From the NCBI GenBank assembly GCA_041396705.1, contig JAWKYB010000016.1, forward strand, positions 61,346-125,345: a stretch of 64,000 bases of DNA, read 5' to 3'. Positions 47,330 through 55,153 of the stretch are shown in pieces. The notes under the pieces are model-generated. The model was not told the DNA's origin, did not search any database, and saw only the letters and a list, made by a program, of their open reading frames with translations. A program made the translations under genes and the position numbers. The DNA is from Alphaproteobacteria bacterium. GTDB lineage: Bacteria > Pseudomonadota > Alphaproteobacteria > CALKHQ01. Position 1 is the stretch's first letter, and every line of letters starts with the position of its first letter.

Positions 47330-48001
47330 ATGATTCGTTTCGAGAATGTGGGGCTGCGCTACGGCACCGGGCCGGAGGTGCTGCGCGACCTGACCTTCGC
47401 GATGGAAGCCGGCTCGTTTCACTACCTCACCGGCGTCAGCGGCGCCGGCAAGACCAGCCTGCTGCGGCTGATGCTGCTGGCGCTGCGGCCGACGCGTGGG
47501 CTGGTCCACCTGTTCGAGCAGGACGTGGCGCGGCTGCGGCGGCGCGCGCTGCCGGCGCTGCGCCGGAAGATCGGCGTGGTGTTCCAGGACTACCGCCTGC
47601 TCGATCACCTGACCGCGCTGGAGAACGTGATGCTGCCCCTAGCCGTCACCCGGCGCGTCGGCCCGTCGAGCCGCGTCCACGCCGAGGAACTGATGCGCTG
47701 GGTCGGCCTGCAGGACTACCTCCACGCCAGGCCCCCGATGCTGTCCGGCGGCCAGCAGCAGCGGCTGGCCATCGCCCGGGCGGTGATCGGCCAGCCGCAG
47801 CTGCTGCTGGCCGACGAGCCGACCGGCAATGTCGACGACGCGCTCGCCGAGCGGCTGCTTCGCCTGTTCGAGGAGCTGAACCGACACGGCACCACCATCG
47901 TTGTGGCCACCCACAATGCCCGGCTGATCGAGCAGTTCCCGCACCCGCAGCTGCGCCTCGAGGCCGGCATGATCGATCGCCAGACGCGAGGCACGGCCTA
48001 G
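47330..48001 (+). CDS. ftsE: Cell division ATP-binding protein FtsE
   Basis: FtsE is the ABC ATPase of the FtsEX complex, which controls periplasmic peptidoglycan hydrolases during division. The 223-residue protein has MIRFENVGLRYGTGPEVLRD, Walker A GVSGAGKTSLLRL, FQDYRLLDHLTALENV, signature LSGGQQQRLAIARAV, Walker B LLLADEPTGNVDD and H-loop VVATHNARL. The ATG at 47330 starts at the domain. ftsX follows after two bases. Confidence 0.95.
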   Translation: MIRFENVGLRYGTGPEVLRDLTFAMEAGSFHYLTGVSGAGKTSLLRLMLLALRPTRGLVHLFEQDVARLRRRALPALRRKIGVVFQDYRLLDHLTALENVMLPLAVTRRVGPSSRVHAEELMRWVGLQDYLHARPPMLSGGQQQRLAIARAVIGQPQLLLADEPTGNVDDALAERLLRLFEELNRHGTTIVVATHNARLIEQFPHPQLRLEAGMIDRQTRGTA

Positions 48002-48003
48002 CG

Positions 48004-48861
48004 ATGCGGGCGACGCTGCCGCTGCTGCCGCGCCATGGGCCGGGCCGCCAGCGATTCCTGGTCTGGATCATCGGCTTCATGGCCTATATGGCTGCGCTGG
48101 CCATGGTCGGCGCCTTCATGATCGGCAACGCGATCGAGGCATGGCGCGCGACGGTCGACGACATGGTCACCGTGGTAGTACCCGCCCCGCCCACCGATGC
48201 CCGCGACCCGCAGCGGCTGATCGATTCGGTGCTCGCCGTCGCCGGCGTCGGCACCGTCCGCGCCCTGCCGGATTGGGAACTGCGCACCCTGCTCGACCCC
48301 TGGCTGCCGCAGGAGGCGCGCGACGGGCTGCCGCTGCCGCTGGTACTGGAGGTGGTGCTCGGCGACGCCTCGCTCGACGCGGTCACCGCCGCCATCCGAC
48401 GCGTCGAGCCCGGCGCCGACGTCGTGGCGCACCGGCAGCCGATGGCCGACCTCGTCCGCATGGGCAGTTCGATCCAGGCGGTGGGCGCGCTGATCGTCGT
48501 GCTGGTGCTGGCCGCAGCCTGCGGTACCGTCGTGTTCACCACCCGCGCCAGCCTGGTGATCCACCACCGCATGATCGATCTGGTCCACATGATGGGTGCG
48601 ACCGACCACCACCTCGCCCGCCCGTTCAGCGAGCGCGCGATGCGTCTCGGCCTGCTCGGCGGCCTGCTCGGCGTCGCCGGCGCGGTGATCACTTTGGTGC
48701 TGGTCATCGGCGTGGTAGACACCGACGTGATCGGCCTGTCGCGCGCAGCCATGACCGGCTGGCAGTGGCTGGCGGTCGGCGCCGTGCCCCTGGTGTTCGC
48801 GATGATCCCGATGCTGACCGCGCATGTGACGGTCCTGCGCACCCTGTCGAGGCTGCCTTGA
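48004..48861 (+). CDS. ftsX: Cell division protein FtsX
   Basis: This 285-residue membrane partner of FtsE has a short basic cytoplasmic N-terminus, TM1 (VWIIGFMAYMAALAMVGAFMI), a periplasmic domain of about 110 residues (DPQRLIDSVLAVAGVGTVRAL ...), then three C-terminal helices including VGALIVVLVLAAACGTVVFT and the FtsX loop IHHRMIDLVHMMGATDHHLAR. The permease-like FtsX domain and gene order are canonical. The stop overlaps the TTG start of plsC. Confidence 0.93.
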   Translation: MRATLPLLPRHGPGRQRFLVWIIGFMAYMAALAMVGAFMIGNAIEAWRATVDDMVTVVVPAPPTDARDPQRLIDSVLAVAGVGTVRALPDWELRTLLDPWLPQEARDGLPLPLVLEVVLGDASLDAVTAAIRRVEPGADVVAHRQPMADLVRMGSSIQAVGALIVVLVLAAACGTVVFTTRASLVIHHRMIDLVHMMGATDHHLARPFSERAMRLGLLGGLLGVAGAVITLVLVIGVVDTDVIGLSRAAMTGWQWLAVGAVPLVFAMIPMLTAHVTVLRTLSRLP

Positions 48862-49658
48862 GCGCCGCAGGCGCCGCGGCCTGGGTCACGCCCCTGCATC
48901 GGGCCAGGGCGGTGGCGTTCTACCTGCTCGCCGCCGTGTGGACGGTCCTGCTGGGCATCCCCTACACCGCGCTGTTCCTGTTCCCGCGACGGGTGATGCA
49001 GAACTGCGGCGCCTTCTACAGCCGCGGCCTGCTGGTGCTGCTGCGCCTGACCACCGGCATCCGGCACGAGGTGCGCGGCCTCGACCGCCTGCCCCCGCCC
49101 CCCTACATCCTGGCGGCGAAGCACCAGTCGGCCTGGGAAACGCTGGCCCTGCCGACCATCCTGCGCCGGCCGGCGATCGTGCTGAAGCGCTCGCTGTACC
49201 GGATTCCCGTGTTCGGATGGTATCTGAAGGCATCCGGGCAGATCGGCATCGACCGCAACGCCGGCGCATCGGCCTTGCGCCAGATGATCGCCGATGCGCG
49301 CCGCGCCGCCGCGGAAGGCCGGCCGATCGTGATCTTTCCGGAAGGCACGCGCACCGCGCCAGGCGAGGCGCGCGCGTTCCACGTCGGCATCTCCGCGCTC
49401 TACGACAAGCTTCGCCTGCCGGTGGTGCCGGTCGCGCTCAACTCGGGGCTGTACTGGCCGCGCGAGAGCAGCGCCAAGCACCCCGGGCGCATCGTCATCG
49501 AGTTCCTGCCGGCCCTGCCGGCGGACCTGGCGCGCAAGGCGCTGATGGTCCGTCTGCACGAAGCCATCAACGTCGCCAGCGACCGCCTGGTTGCCGAAGC
49601 GCTGGCGGCGAACCCGCAATTGGCGCCGGGCACCGCGGAAATCGACTCGGAAGATTGA
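48858..49658 (+). CDS. plsC: 1-acyl-sn-glycerol-3-phosphate acyltransferase
   Basis: PlsC acylates lysophosphatidic acid to phosphatidic acid at the inner membrane. The TTG at 48858, overlapping the ftsX stop (TTGA), gives 266 residues with an N-terminal helix (AVAFYLLAAVWTVLLGIPY). Motif I is AKHQSAWETLALP, an HX4E variant also seen in NlaA-like members. Motif II is PVFGWYLKASGQIGIDR and motif III IVIFPEGTRTAPGE, followed by PVVPVALNSGLYWPR. It is the end of the ftsE-ftsX-plsC run. Confidence 0.92.
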   Translation: MSAAGAAAWVTPLHRARAVAFYLLAAVWTVLLGIPYTALFLFPRRVMQNCGAFYSRGLLVLLRLTTGIRHEVRGLDRLPPPPYILAAKHQSAWETLALPTILRRPAIVLKRSLYRIPVFGWYLKASGQIGIDRNAGASALRQMIADARRAAAEGRPIVIFPEGTRTAPGEARAFHVGISALYDKLRLPVVPVALNSGLYWPRESSAKHPGRIVIEFLPALPADLARKALMVRLHEAINVASDRLVAEALAANPQLAPGTAEIDSED

Positions 49659-49702
49659 CGGCGCCAGCGCTCGTCCCGCCTGTGGATAACTTGGTGGAGC
49701 GT

Positions 49703-49728
49703 CGTCCGGGCGCGGCACCGCCCGGACG
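49703..49728 (+). terminator. Perfect G+C hairpin after plsC
   Basis: CGTCCGGGCG / CGCCCGGACG, a 10-bp perfect stem with a six-base loop, lies 45 bases after the plsC stop. A short T-run (CTTTTCC) occurs further on. It probably ends the ftsE-ftsX-plsC transcript. The rest of the gap to the ChaC gene (to 49951) contains an AT-rich patch at about 49800-49850 and one perfect DnaA-box sequence at 49681, but no gene. Confidence 0.5.
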
Positions 49729-49951
49729 CCGAAAACTCCAGGCCGTCCGGGCTTTTCCGCGCGCCGCGGACAGACGGGCCAAAACACATCGCAACGTTGG
49801 TCTTCGAATTTTTATCGCGTTAAATCAAACTCTTATCAGCTACCTGTGAATGTGGCTCCTGCAGATGAATGGGTATGTGACTGTTCTGCGACAAACCGGT
49901 TCGGCGGCGACAGGTCCGGCCAACCGCCGCTTCGTGGACCGGTGCACAACT

Positions 49952-50551
49952 TCAGTCGCCGGCCGCGCCTTCGCCGCGGGCAAGCTGTGCCGCCAGCCGT
50001 CGCAATTGCCTGGATGAGAGGCCCATCTGCTCGAGGTGCTGCACCGTGTTGAGCAGATAGTCGCGGCAGCGGCCGCGCGACCCCTCGCCGCGCCGGATCA
50101 GCCGTACCAGCTCGCCGATCGGCAACCTGCCGGCATATTGCGCATGGGCGCGGTCGACCACGAAGGTCAGCGCGTCGATGCGCCGGTGCGCGCTGTCGAC
50201 CAGCCTGACACCCACCTCGCGCGGGCAGTAGACCCGGGTGAACATCTCGCGCTCCCAGAGATAGGCGCGGACCGCCGCGGCATCGTCGTCCGCGACGCGA
50301 TAGGCGACGCCGCAGCAGGAACCGCCCCGGTCGAGCCCGAGCACCAGGCCGGGCGCTTCCGGCGTACCGCGGTAGCGCACCGAATAAACGCAGAACGACC
50401 GGTGATAGCCGCGCAGCACGGCGCGGTGCCGCTCCGCATGCGGGAAGCCCGGATCCCACATCAGCGAGCCGTAGGCGAACAGCCAGAAGCCCGGCCGCTC
50501 GGAACCGGTGGACAGAAAGCCCGCGCTGCTATCGTTCGCCTGAGACTCCAT
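49952..50551 (-). CDS. ChaC-type gamma-glutamylcyclotransferase
   Basis: This roughly 199-residue protein has the substrate-binding loop FWLFAYGSLMWDPGF, with the YGSL motif, then RGYHRSFCVYSVRYRGTPEAPGL and LVLGLDRGGSCCGVAYRV. This matches the ChaC branch, which releases 5-oxoproline from glutathione, yielding Cys-Gly. The C-terminal end (CRDYLLNTVQHLEQMGLSS) is also family-typical. The ATG at 50551 starts just before the domain; an ATG at 50629 would add 26 residues close to the divergent DUF2125 gene. Confidence 0.9.
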   Translation of the reverse strand: MESQANDSSAGFLSTGSERPGFWLFAYGSLMWDPGFPHAERHRAVLRGYHRSFCVYSVRYRGTPEAPGLVLGLDRGGSCCGVAYRVADDDAAAVRAYLWEREMFTRVYCPREVGVRLVDSAHRRIDALTFVVDRAHAQYAGRLPIGELVRLIRRGEGSRGRCRDYLLNTVQHLEQMGLSSRQLRRLAAQLARGEGAAGD

Positions 50552-50658
50552 GACCGCTGCATCGTTGCGGGCCGGCGCCGCTTGCCCGGCGCGGGTCCAG
50601 TTGCTAAGCCACTGGCGAACGGACCGCAAGGTCGCCAGCCGATCGAGGATCGCCGCGG

Positions 50659-51693
50659 GTGCGCAAACGGATATATGGGATCGGCGTTCCCACGTTGCTG
50701 GTCGCCGGCTATGTGGGCTACTGGCACTATCTGGAAAGCGAGCTGCAGCGCTTCATCGACGAGTGGATCGCCGACCAGCGGGAGGCCGGCGTCCAGGTCA
50801 CCCACGGCACCATCACGACCGGCGGCTTTCCGCTGGAAGTCTACGCCGACATCCCCGCGCCGGCGCTGACCGCCACCACCGGCGCGCAGACGGTGAGCTG
50901 GCAGGGCGAGACGCTGCGCATCTCGTTCGTGCCGTGGGACTTCCTGACCTACCGGTTCGACAGCCCCGGCGAGCACCTGGTCGCCGTGATCGAGAACGAC
51001 GGCTTCGCCAAATGGGCGCTGAACGCCCAGCGGGCCGGCGGCAGCTGGGCGATCGACACCAGCGGCGGCGCGGAACTGAAACTCGACATCGCCGATGTCG
51101 CCGTCACCGACGCGCTGGCCCAGAATTTCAGCCTCGGCGCCCTCGACGGCACGGTGACCATCGCGCCGGAGGGCGCGCCCGCCGACCAGGCGAAGCTGAC
51201 CGCGACCGTCGCTGTGAGCGACCTCGTGCTGCCGGAGGCGATTGCGGCGCCGTTCGACCCGCGGATCGCGACATTCACCACCGATGTCACGCTGCAGACG
51301 CCGGTGCTGCCGCCGAGCCTGCCGGTGCTGTTCCTTGTGCTGCGCGATTACGACGGGCGGGTCGTGCTGCGCAACACCCGCCTGGCCTGGGGCGAGCTCG
51401 ACATATCGACCGAAGGCGAGCTGCGCGTGGACGCCGCGAACTACCCTGCCGGGCGTTTCCCCACCCGGGTGACCGGCTATGCCGAGACTATCCGTCGCCT
51501 GCAGGACGCCGGCCTGCTCGGCGAACTGGAGGCGGTTGGCCTTGCCGCGGTTGCCGGTGCGATGGCCCAGAATGAGGATGGCGGACGGCCCACGGTTTCC
51601 CTCGTCGTCGAACTGATCGACGGACTGGTCAAGGTGCAGGACATCGCCGTGATGCAGATGGCGCCGCTTCCGGTTCCGGGCGCGCAGAGCTGA
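50659..51693 (+). CDS. DUF2125 domain protein
   Basis: This 344-residue protein starts with GTG. One N-terminal membrane helix or uncleaved signal (YGIGVPTLLVAGYVGYWHYL) is followed by a large extracytoplasmic region: GVQVTHGTITTGGFPLEVYADI, SFVPWDFLTYRFDSPGEHLV, PSLPVLFLVLRDYDGRVVLRN and WGELDISTEGELRVD. This pattern is DUF2125, an alphaproteobacterial family of unknown role that resembles AsmA-like envelope proteins in its long beta-rich body. It is divergent from the ChaC gene, as in other alphaproteobacterial genomes. Confidence 0.87.
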   Translation: MRKRIYGIGVPTLLVAGYVGYWHYLESELQRFIDEWIADQREAGVQVTHGTITTGGFPLEVYADIPAPALTATTGAQTVSWQGETLRISFVPWDFLTYRFDSPGEHLVAVIENDGFAKWALNAQRAGGSWAIDTSGGAELKLDIADVAVTDALAQNFSLGALDGTVTIAPEGAPADQAKLTATVAVSDLVLPEAIAAPFDPRIATFTTDVTLQTPVLPPSLPVLFLVLRDYDGRVVLRNTRLAWGELDISTEGELRVDAANYPAGRFPTRVTGYAETIRRLQDAGLLGELEAVGLAAVAGAMAQNEDGGRPTVSLVVELIDGLVKVQDIAVMQMAPLPVPGAQS

Positions 51694-51712
51694 GCGACGG
51701 CCGTTCGCCGCC

Positions 51713-52609
51713 ATGGCCTATCTGGACTGGATCGCCCACTGCAACAGCTGCGACCTGACGGCGTTCTGGCCGTTCCGCTGCGCCGGCCGGCACCTCGGCT
51801 GGGTGCACGGCGCCCAGCTGGCGTCGCTCGCGCAGCACACCGACGTTTTCGTGATCGACGGCGACGGCGTGCGGATCGCCCCGGACCTCGACACGCCGGC
51901 GGCGCGCACCGACGCGCTGGCCGCCGTCACCGACGGCTGGATCGCCGACGGCCTGCTGCCCGGCTGGCGCGGCGAGCGCTACCGGGCCGCCGCCAGCCTG
52001 GACGAGACGCCGCTGTTCGCGATCGAGCGGTCGGCCGCGCCGCTGCTCGGCCTGCGCGCCTGGGGGGTGCACGTGAACGGCTTCGTCCGCGATCGCGACA
52101 CGCTGTCGATGTGGGTGGCCCAACGGGCCAAGGACCGCCCGGTGGCACCGGGCAAGTGGGACCACATCATCGCCGGCGGCCTGCCGGCCGACCTCGGGCC
52201 GCGCGCCAACCTGATCAAGGAAGCCGGCGAGGAAGCCGGACTGAGCGCCGCCATCGCGGCCACCGCGCGGCCGACCGGCCACGTCTCCTACCGCTTCGTC
52301 GACCGCTGCAACCGGCTACGGCCCGATACCCTGCTCACCTACGACCTGGAGCTGCCGCCCGGCCTGGAGCCGCGCAACACCGACGGCGAGGTGGATCATT
52401 TCGAACTGTGGCCAATCGCGCGCGTCGCCGAGACGGTACGCGACACCGCCGCGTTCAAGACGAACTGCAACCTGGTTATCATCGATTTCCTGGTGCGCCA
52501 CGGGGTGCTGGCCCCCGGCGACACGCCGGGCTACGAAGCCATCGTGTCCGGGCTGCGCCAGCCCTTTCCCGCGCTGCCGCAGGACCGGCAGCCGGCGGTC
52601 GACCCCTAG
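51713..52609 (+). CDS. Nudix hydrolase with DUF4743 domain
   Basis: This 298-residue protein has an N-terminal DUF4743 region (LDWIAHCNSCDLTAFWPFRCAG, LGWVHGAQLASLAQH). The C-terminal Nudix domain has WGVHVNGFVRD and the Nudix box GGLPADLGPRANLIKEAGEEAGL, in which the REUxEE core reads KEAGEEAGL and the pyrophosphatase Glu residues are kept. DUF4743 plus Nudix is known from fungal/plant thiamine-diphosphate phosphatase-like proteins, so a diphosphate such as thiamine diphosphate or its damaged forms is a plausible substrate. It starts 19 bases after DUF2125 and is probably co-transcribed. Confidence 0.88.
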   Translation: MAYLDWIAHCNSCDLTAFWPFRCAGRHLGWVHGAQLASLAQHTDVFVIDGDGVRIAPDLDTPAARTDALAAVTDGWIADGLLPGWRGERYRAAASLDETPLFAIERSAAPLLGLRAWGVHVNGFVRDRDTLSMWVAQRAKDRPVAPGKWDHIIAGGLPADLGPRANLIKEAGEEAGLSAAIAATARPTGHVSYRFVDRCNRLRPDTLLTYDLELPPGLEPRNTDGEVDHFELWPIARVAETVRDTAAFKTNCNLVIIDFLVRHGVLAPGDTPGYEAIVSGLRQPFPALPQDRQPAVDP

Positions 52610-52875
52610 CCCTTGCCGCGGCGGTTCAGCCGGGCCCGGCTGCGATAATAGGTGACGATGAACACGCGGATCGCCGCGGTGCGACCCAGCTCGCCGCGCA
52701 TCTCGTCGACCCTGCTGCACAGCCCGTGCACGGTCTCGCCCTCCAACGAGGCGATCTCGGCCAGCGCGTCCCACATCTCCGGCTCCAACCGGATGCTCGT
52801 CCGATGATCATCCAGCCGGATATTGCGGCTGACCAGGGCGGGGGCCAGCGTCAACGCATTCCAGTCGAAAGCCAC
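52606..52875 (-). CDS. Ribbon-helix-helix domain protein (RHH_4)
   Basis: This 89-residue protein contains SRNIRLDDHRTSIRLEPEMWDALAEIA and VHGLCSRVDEMRGELGRTAAIRVFIVTYYR. A beta-strand with alternating basic residues followed by two helices is the ribbon-helix-helix fold of the alphaproteobacterial RHH_4 group. Such proteins dimerise and may bind DNA; targets are unknown. Its stop overlaps that of the convergent Nudix gene by four bases. Confidence 0.85.
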   Translation of the reverse strand: MAFDWNALTLAPALVSRNIRLDDHRTSIRLEPEMWDALAEIASLEGETVHGLCSRVDEMRGELGRTAAIRVFIVTYYRSRARLNRRGKG

Positions 52876-52942
52876 GGGAATCCCCCCAAGACTAACACGG
52901 TCACGAACACACTATCCTCCGAGCACGACGCACTTGCAATCG

Positions 52943-53260
52943 TTAGGAGTCGTGCGCGCCGGGGCCGGGTGCCGGGGCAGCGTCGCCCGGCGCCAGCGCC
53001 GTGATCGACAGTGCATGCACCCGCTCGGCAAGCTCCGCGGCCAGCGCGGCATAGACCATGCGCTGGCGGGCGACGCGGCCGACACCGTCGAAGTGCTCGG
53101 AAACCAGCAGCACATGGAAATGGGTCTCGCCCTCGGGCCGGGCGCCGGCATGGCCGGCGTGCTGCGCCGACTGGTCGGTGATCTCCAGCCGCGACGGCGC
53201 CAGCGCGTCAGTCAGTTTCGCCCTGATCCGCGTTGCGTAGGGCCCAGCGGGCATCGCCAT
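52943..53260 (-). CDS. BolA family protein
   Basis: This 105-residue protein begins MAMPAGPYATRIRAKLTDAL and contains the BolA core LAPSRLEITDQSAQHAGHAG and HFHVLLVSEHFDGVGRVARQRMVYAAL. The variant GxxRVARQRMVY is the conserved FDGxxxxxRHRxVY-type region. BolA proteins work with monothiol glutaredoxins in iron-sulfur trafficking and affect cell morphology. It is divergent from the J-domain gene, as usual in alphaproteobacteria. The ATG at 53260 gives the normal length. Confidence 0.92.
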   Translation of the reverse strand: MAMPAGPYATRIRAKLTDALAPSRLEITDQSAQHAGHAGARPEGETHFHVLLVSEHFDGVGRVARQRMVYAALAAELAERVHALSITALAPGDAAPAPGPGAHDS

Positions 53261-53443
53261 TCGGTCTCCTCGCCGGCCGGCATGCCGCACCTCGTTGCGG
53301 CGGCGGGCCAGGGCAACAAAGTTGCAACGGAAGCCGGGTTAGGCAAGCCCTGCCGGATGCCGCGTCCGGCACGCCGCGCCAATCGGCGGCATGTCGGCCG
53401 CTTGGCCTTGCAACCCGTGCAAGACTGTCGATATTCGTTGATC

Positions 53444-54076
53444 ATGGCCCGAAAGCGCACCACATCGACGGCGTGGGAAGAGGAACAGCTCCGGCTGGAG
53501 CGGCGCCCCTGCGACATTCCCAACTGCGCCGGCCACGGCGAGTTCCGTGCGCCGAAGAGCCGGGAGCGGCTGCAGGACTATTTCTGGTTCTGCCTGGATC
53601 ATGTCCGGGCCTACAACCAGACCTGGGACTATTTCAGCGGGATGTCGGAAGCGGACATCGAGCGCCACATCCGCTTCGACACCACATGGCAGCGGCCGAC
53701 CTGGCCGTTGAGCGGCCCGAATGGCCGCCTCGGCGCGCTCGGCGGCGACCCCCGGCTGCGGGCGGCGATGAACGCCTTCCACGCCGCCTTCGCCGAGAAC
53801 GGCGAAGCCCAGGCCGGCAGCCGCCGCAGGATGGAGGACGAAGACCCGGTTCGGGCGCGGTGGCGCCGGATGTCGGCCGAGGCGGAGAAGGCGCTGGCGG
53901 TGATGGAACTGGAACCACCGGTAAGCTTGAGCACGCTCAAGGCACGCTATAAAACCCTGGTCAAACGTCACCATCCCGACGCCAATGGCGGCGACAAGAT
54001 GGCCGAGGAACGGTTGAAGACAATCAACCAGGCCTATGTCACGCTGAAATCGATAGTCGCGGACCTGTCGGCCTAG
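53444..54076 (+). CDS. J-domain (DnaJ-like) co-chaperone
   Basis: This 210-residue protein has a J-domain at the C-terminus (about 145-207): SLSTLKARYKTLVKRHHPDANGGDK with HPD in KRHHPDANG, then LKTINQAYVTLKS. The N-terminal 130 residues contain CDIPNCAGHGEFRAPKSRERL (a Cys pair) and WFCLDHVRAYNQTWDYFSGM, a segment seen in the DnaJ-like gene that precedes cobS in alphaproteobacteria. It may deliver substrates to DnaK; a role in cobaltochelatase assembly is only suggested by position. Confidence 0.9.
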   Translation: MARKRTTSTAWEEEQLRLERRPCDIPNCAGHGEFRAPKSRERLQDYFWFCLDHVRAYNQTWDYFSGMSEADIERHIRFDTTWQRPTWPLSGPNGRLGALGGDPRLRAAMNAFHAAFAENGEAQAGSRRRMEDEDPVRARWRRMSAEAEKALAVMELEPPVSLSTLKARYKTLVKRHHPDANGGDKMAEERLKTINQAYVTLKSIVADLSA

Positions 54077-54144
54077 GCCGGGGCGCCGCGCGGACAGCCG
54101 GTCGAGGGGGCCGGCACGACCCTGGACGCTGAAAGAGAAACCTG

Positions 54145-55149
54145 ATGGCTCCTTTGGATAATGCCGAGCCGGTCGCCGAGATGCCGTCCGGCGAACCCGA
54201 CATCACCATCGACGTGCGCCAGACCTTCGGCCTGGATGTGGACATGGACGTCCCGGCGTTCAGTGCGCCGAGCGAGCATGTGCCGCCGCTGGACGACGCC
54301 TATCGTTTCGACCACGACACCACGCTGGCGATCCTGGCCGGCTTCAAGCACGACCGCCGCGTCCTGATCCAGGGCTATCACGGCACCGGCAAGTCGACCC
54401 ATATCGAGCAGGTCGCCGCGCGGCTGAACTGGCCGTGCATCCGCGTCAACCTGGACAGCCACATCAGCCGTATCGACCTGGTCGGCAAGGACGCGATCGT
54501 GCTGCGCGACGGCAAGCAGGTGACCGAGTTCCGCGAGGGCCTGCTGCCCTGGGCGCTGCAGCACCCCTGCGCGCTGGTGTTCGACGAATACGACGCCGGG
54601 CGGCCGGACGTGATGTTCGTGATCCAGCGCGTGCTGGAATCGAGCGGGCGTTTCACCCTGCTGGACCAGAACCGGGTGCTGCATCCGCACAAGGCGTTCC
54701 GCCTGTTCGCCACCGCGAACACCGTCGGCCTGGGCGACACCACCGGGCTGTATCACGGTACCCAGCAGATCAACCAGGGCCAGATGGACCGCTGGAGCCT
54801 GGTCGCCACACTGAACTACCTGCCGCACGAGGCGGAGGTCGATATCGTGCTGTCGAAGGCCCGGACATACGACAACGACGCCGGCCGCAAGGTGATCTCG
54901 GCCATGGTCTCGGTCGCCGACCTGACCCGCGGCGGCTTCATCGCCGGCGACATGTCGACCGTGATGTCGCCGCGGACGGTGATCAACTGGGCGCTGAACG
55001 CGGAGATCTTCGGCGACGTCGGGCTGGCGTTCAGGATGACCTTCCTGAACAAGTGCGACGAGACCGAGCGCAGCACGGTCGCCGAGTACTACCAGCGCTG
55101 CTTCGGCGAGGAGTTGCCGCCGGAGCGGCATGTGATGAGCCGGGGCTAG
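54145..55149 (+). CDS. cobS: Aerobic cobaltochelatase subunit CobS
   Basis: CobS and CobT form the AAA+ chaperone of CobN, which inserts cobalt into hydrogenobyrinic acid a,c-diamide in aerobic cobalamin synthesis. The 334-residue protein has Walker A QGYHGTGKSTHIEQVAARL, Walker B ALVFDEYDAGRPDVMFVI and sensor-1 FRLFATANTVGLGD. The C-terminal lid contains NKCDETERSTVAEYYQRCFG. It ends MSRG, four bases before the cobT ATG. Confidence 0.96.
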   Translation: MAPLDNAEPVAEMPSGEPDITIDVRQTFGLDVDMDVPAFSAPSEHVPPLDDAYRFDHDTTLAILAGFKHDRRVLIQGYHGTGKSTHIEQVAARLNWPCIRVNLDSHISRIDLVGKDAIVLRDGKQVTEFREGLLPWALQHPCALVFDEYDAGRPDVMFVIQRVLESSGRFTLLDQNRVLHPHKAFRLFATANTVGLGDTTGLYHGTQQINQGQMDRWSLVATLNYLPHEAEVDIVLSKARTYDNDAGRKVISAMVSVADLTRGGFIAGDMSTVMSPRTVINWALNAEIFGDVGLAFRMTFLNKCDETERSTVAEYYQRCFGEELPPERHVMSRG

Positions 55150-55153
55150 GCCG

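Noticed and set aside
48858..49658. HX4E instead of HX4D in PlsC motif I as a possible lost active site
   Set aside because: The same KHQSxWET-type motif is known in NlaA-like acyltransferases, so it is a normal variant.
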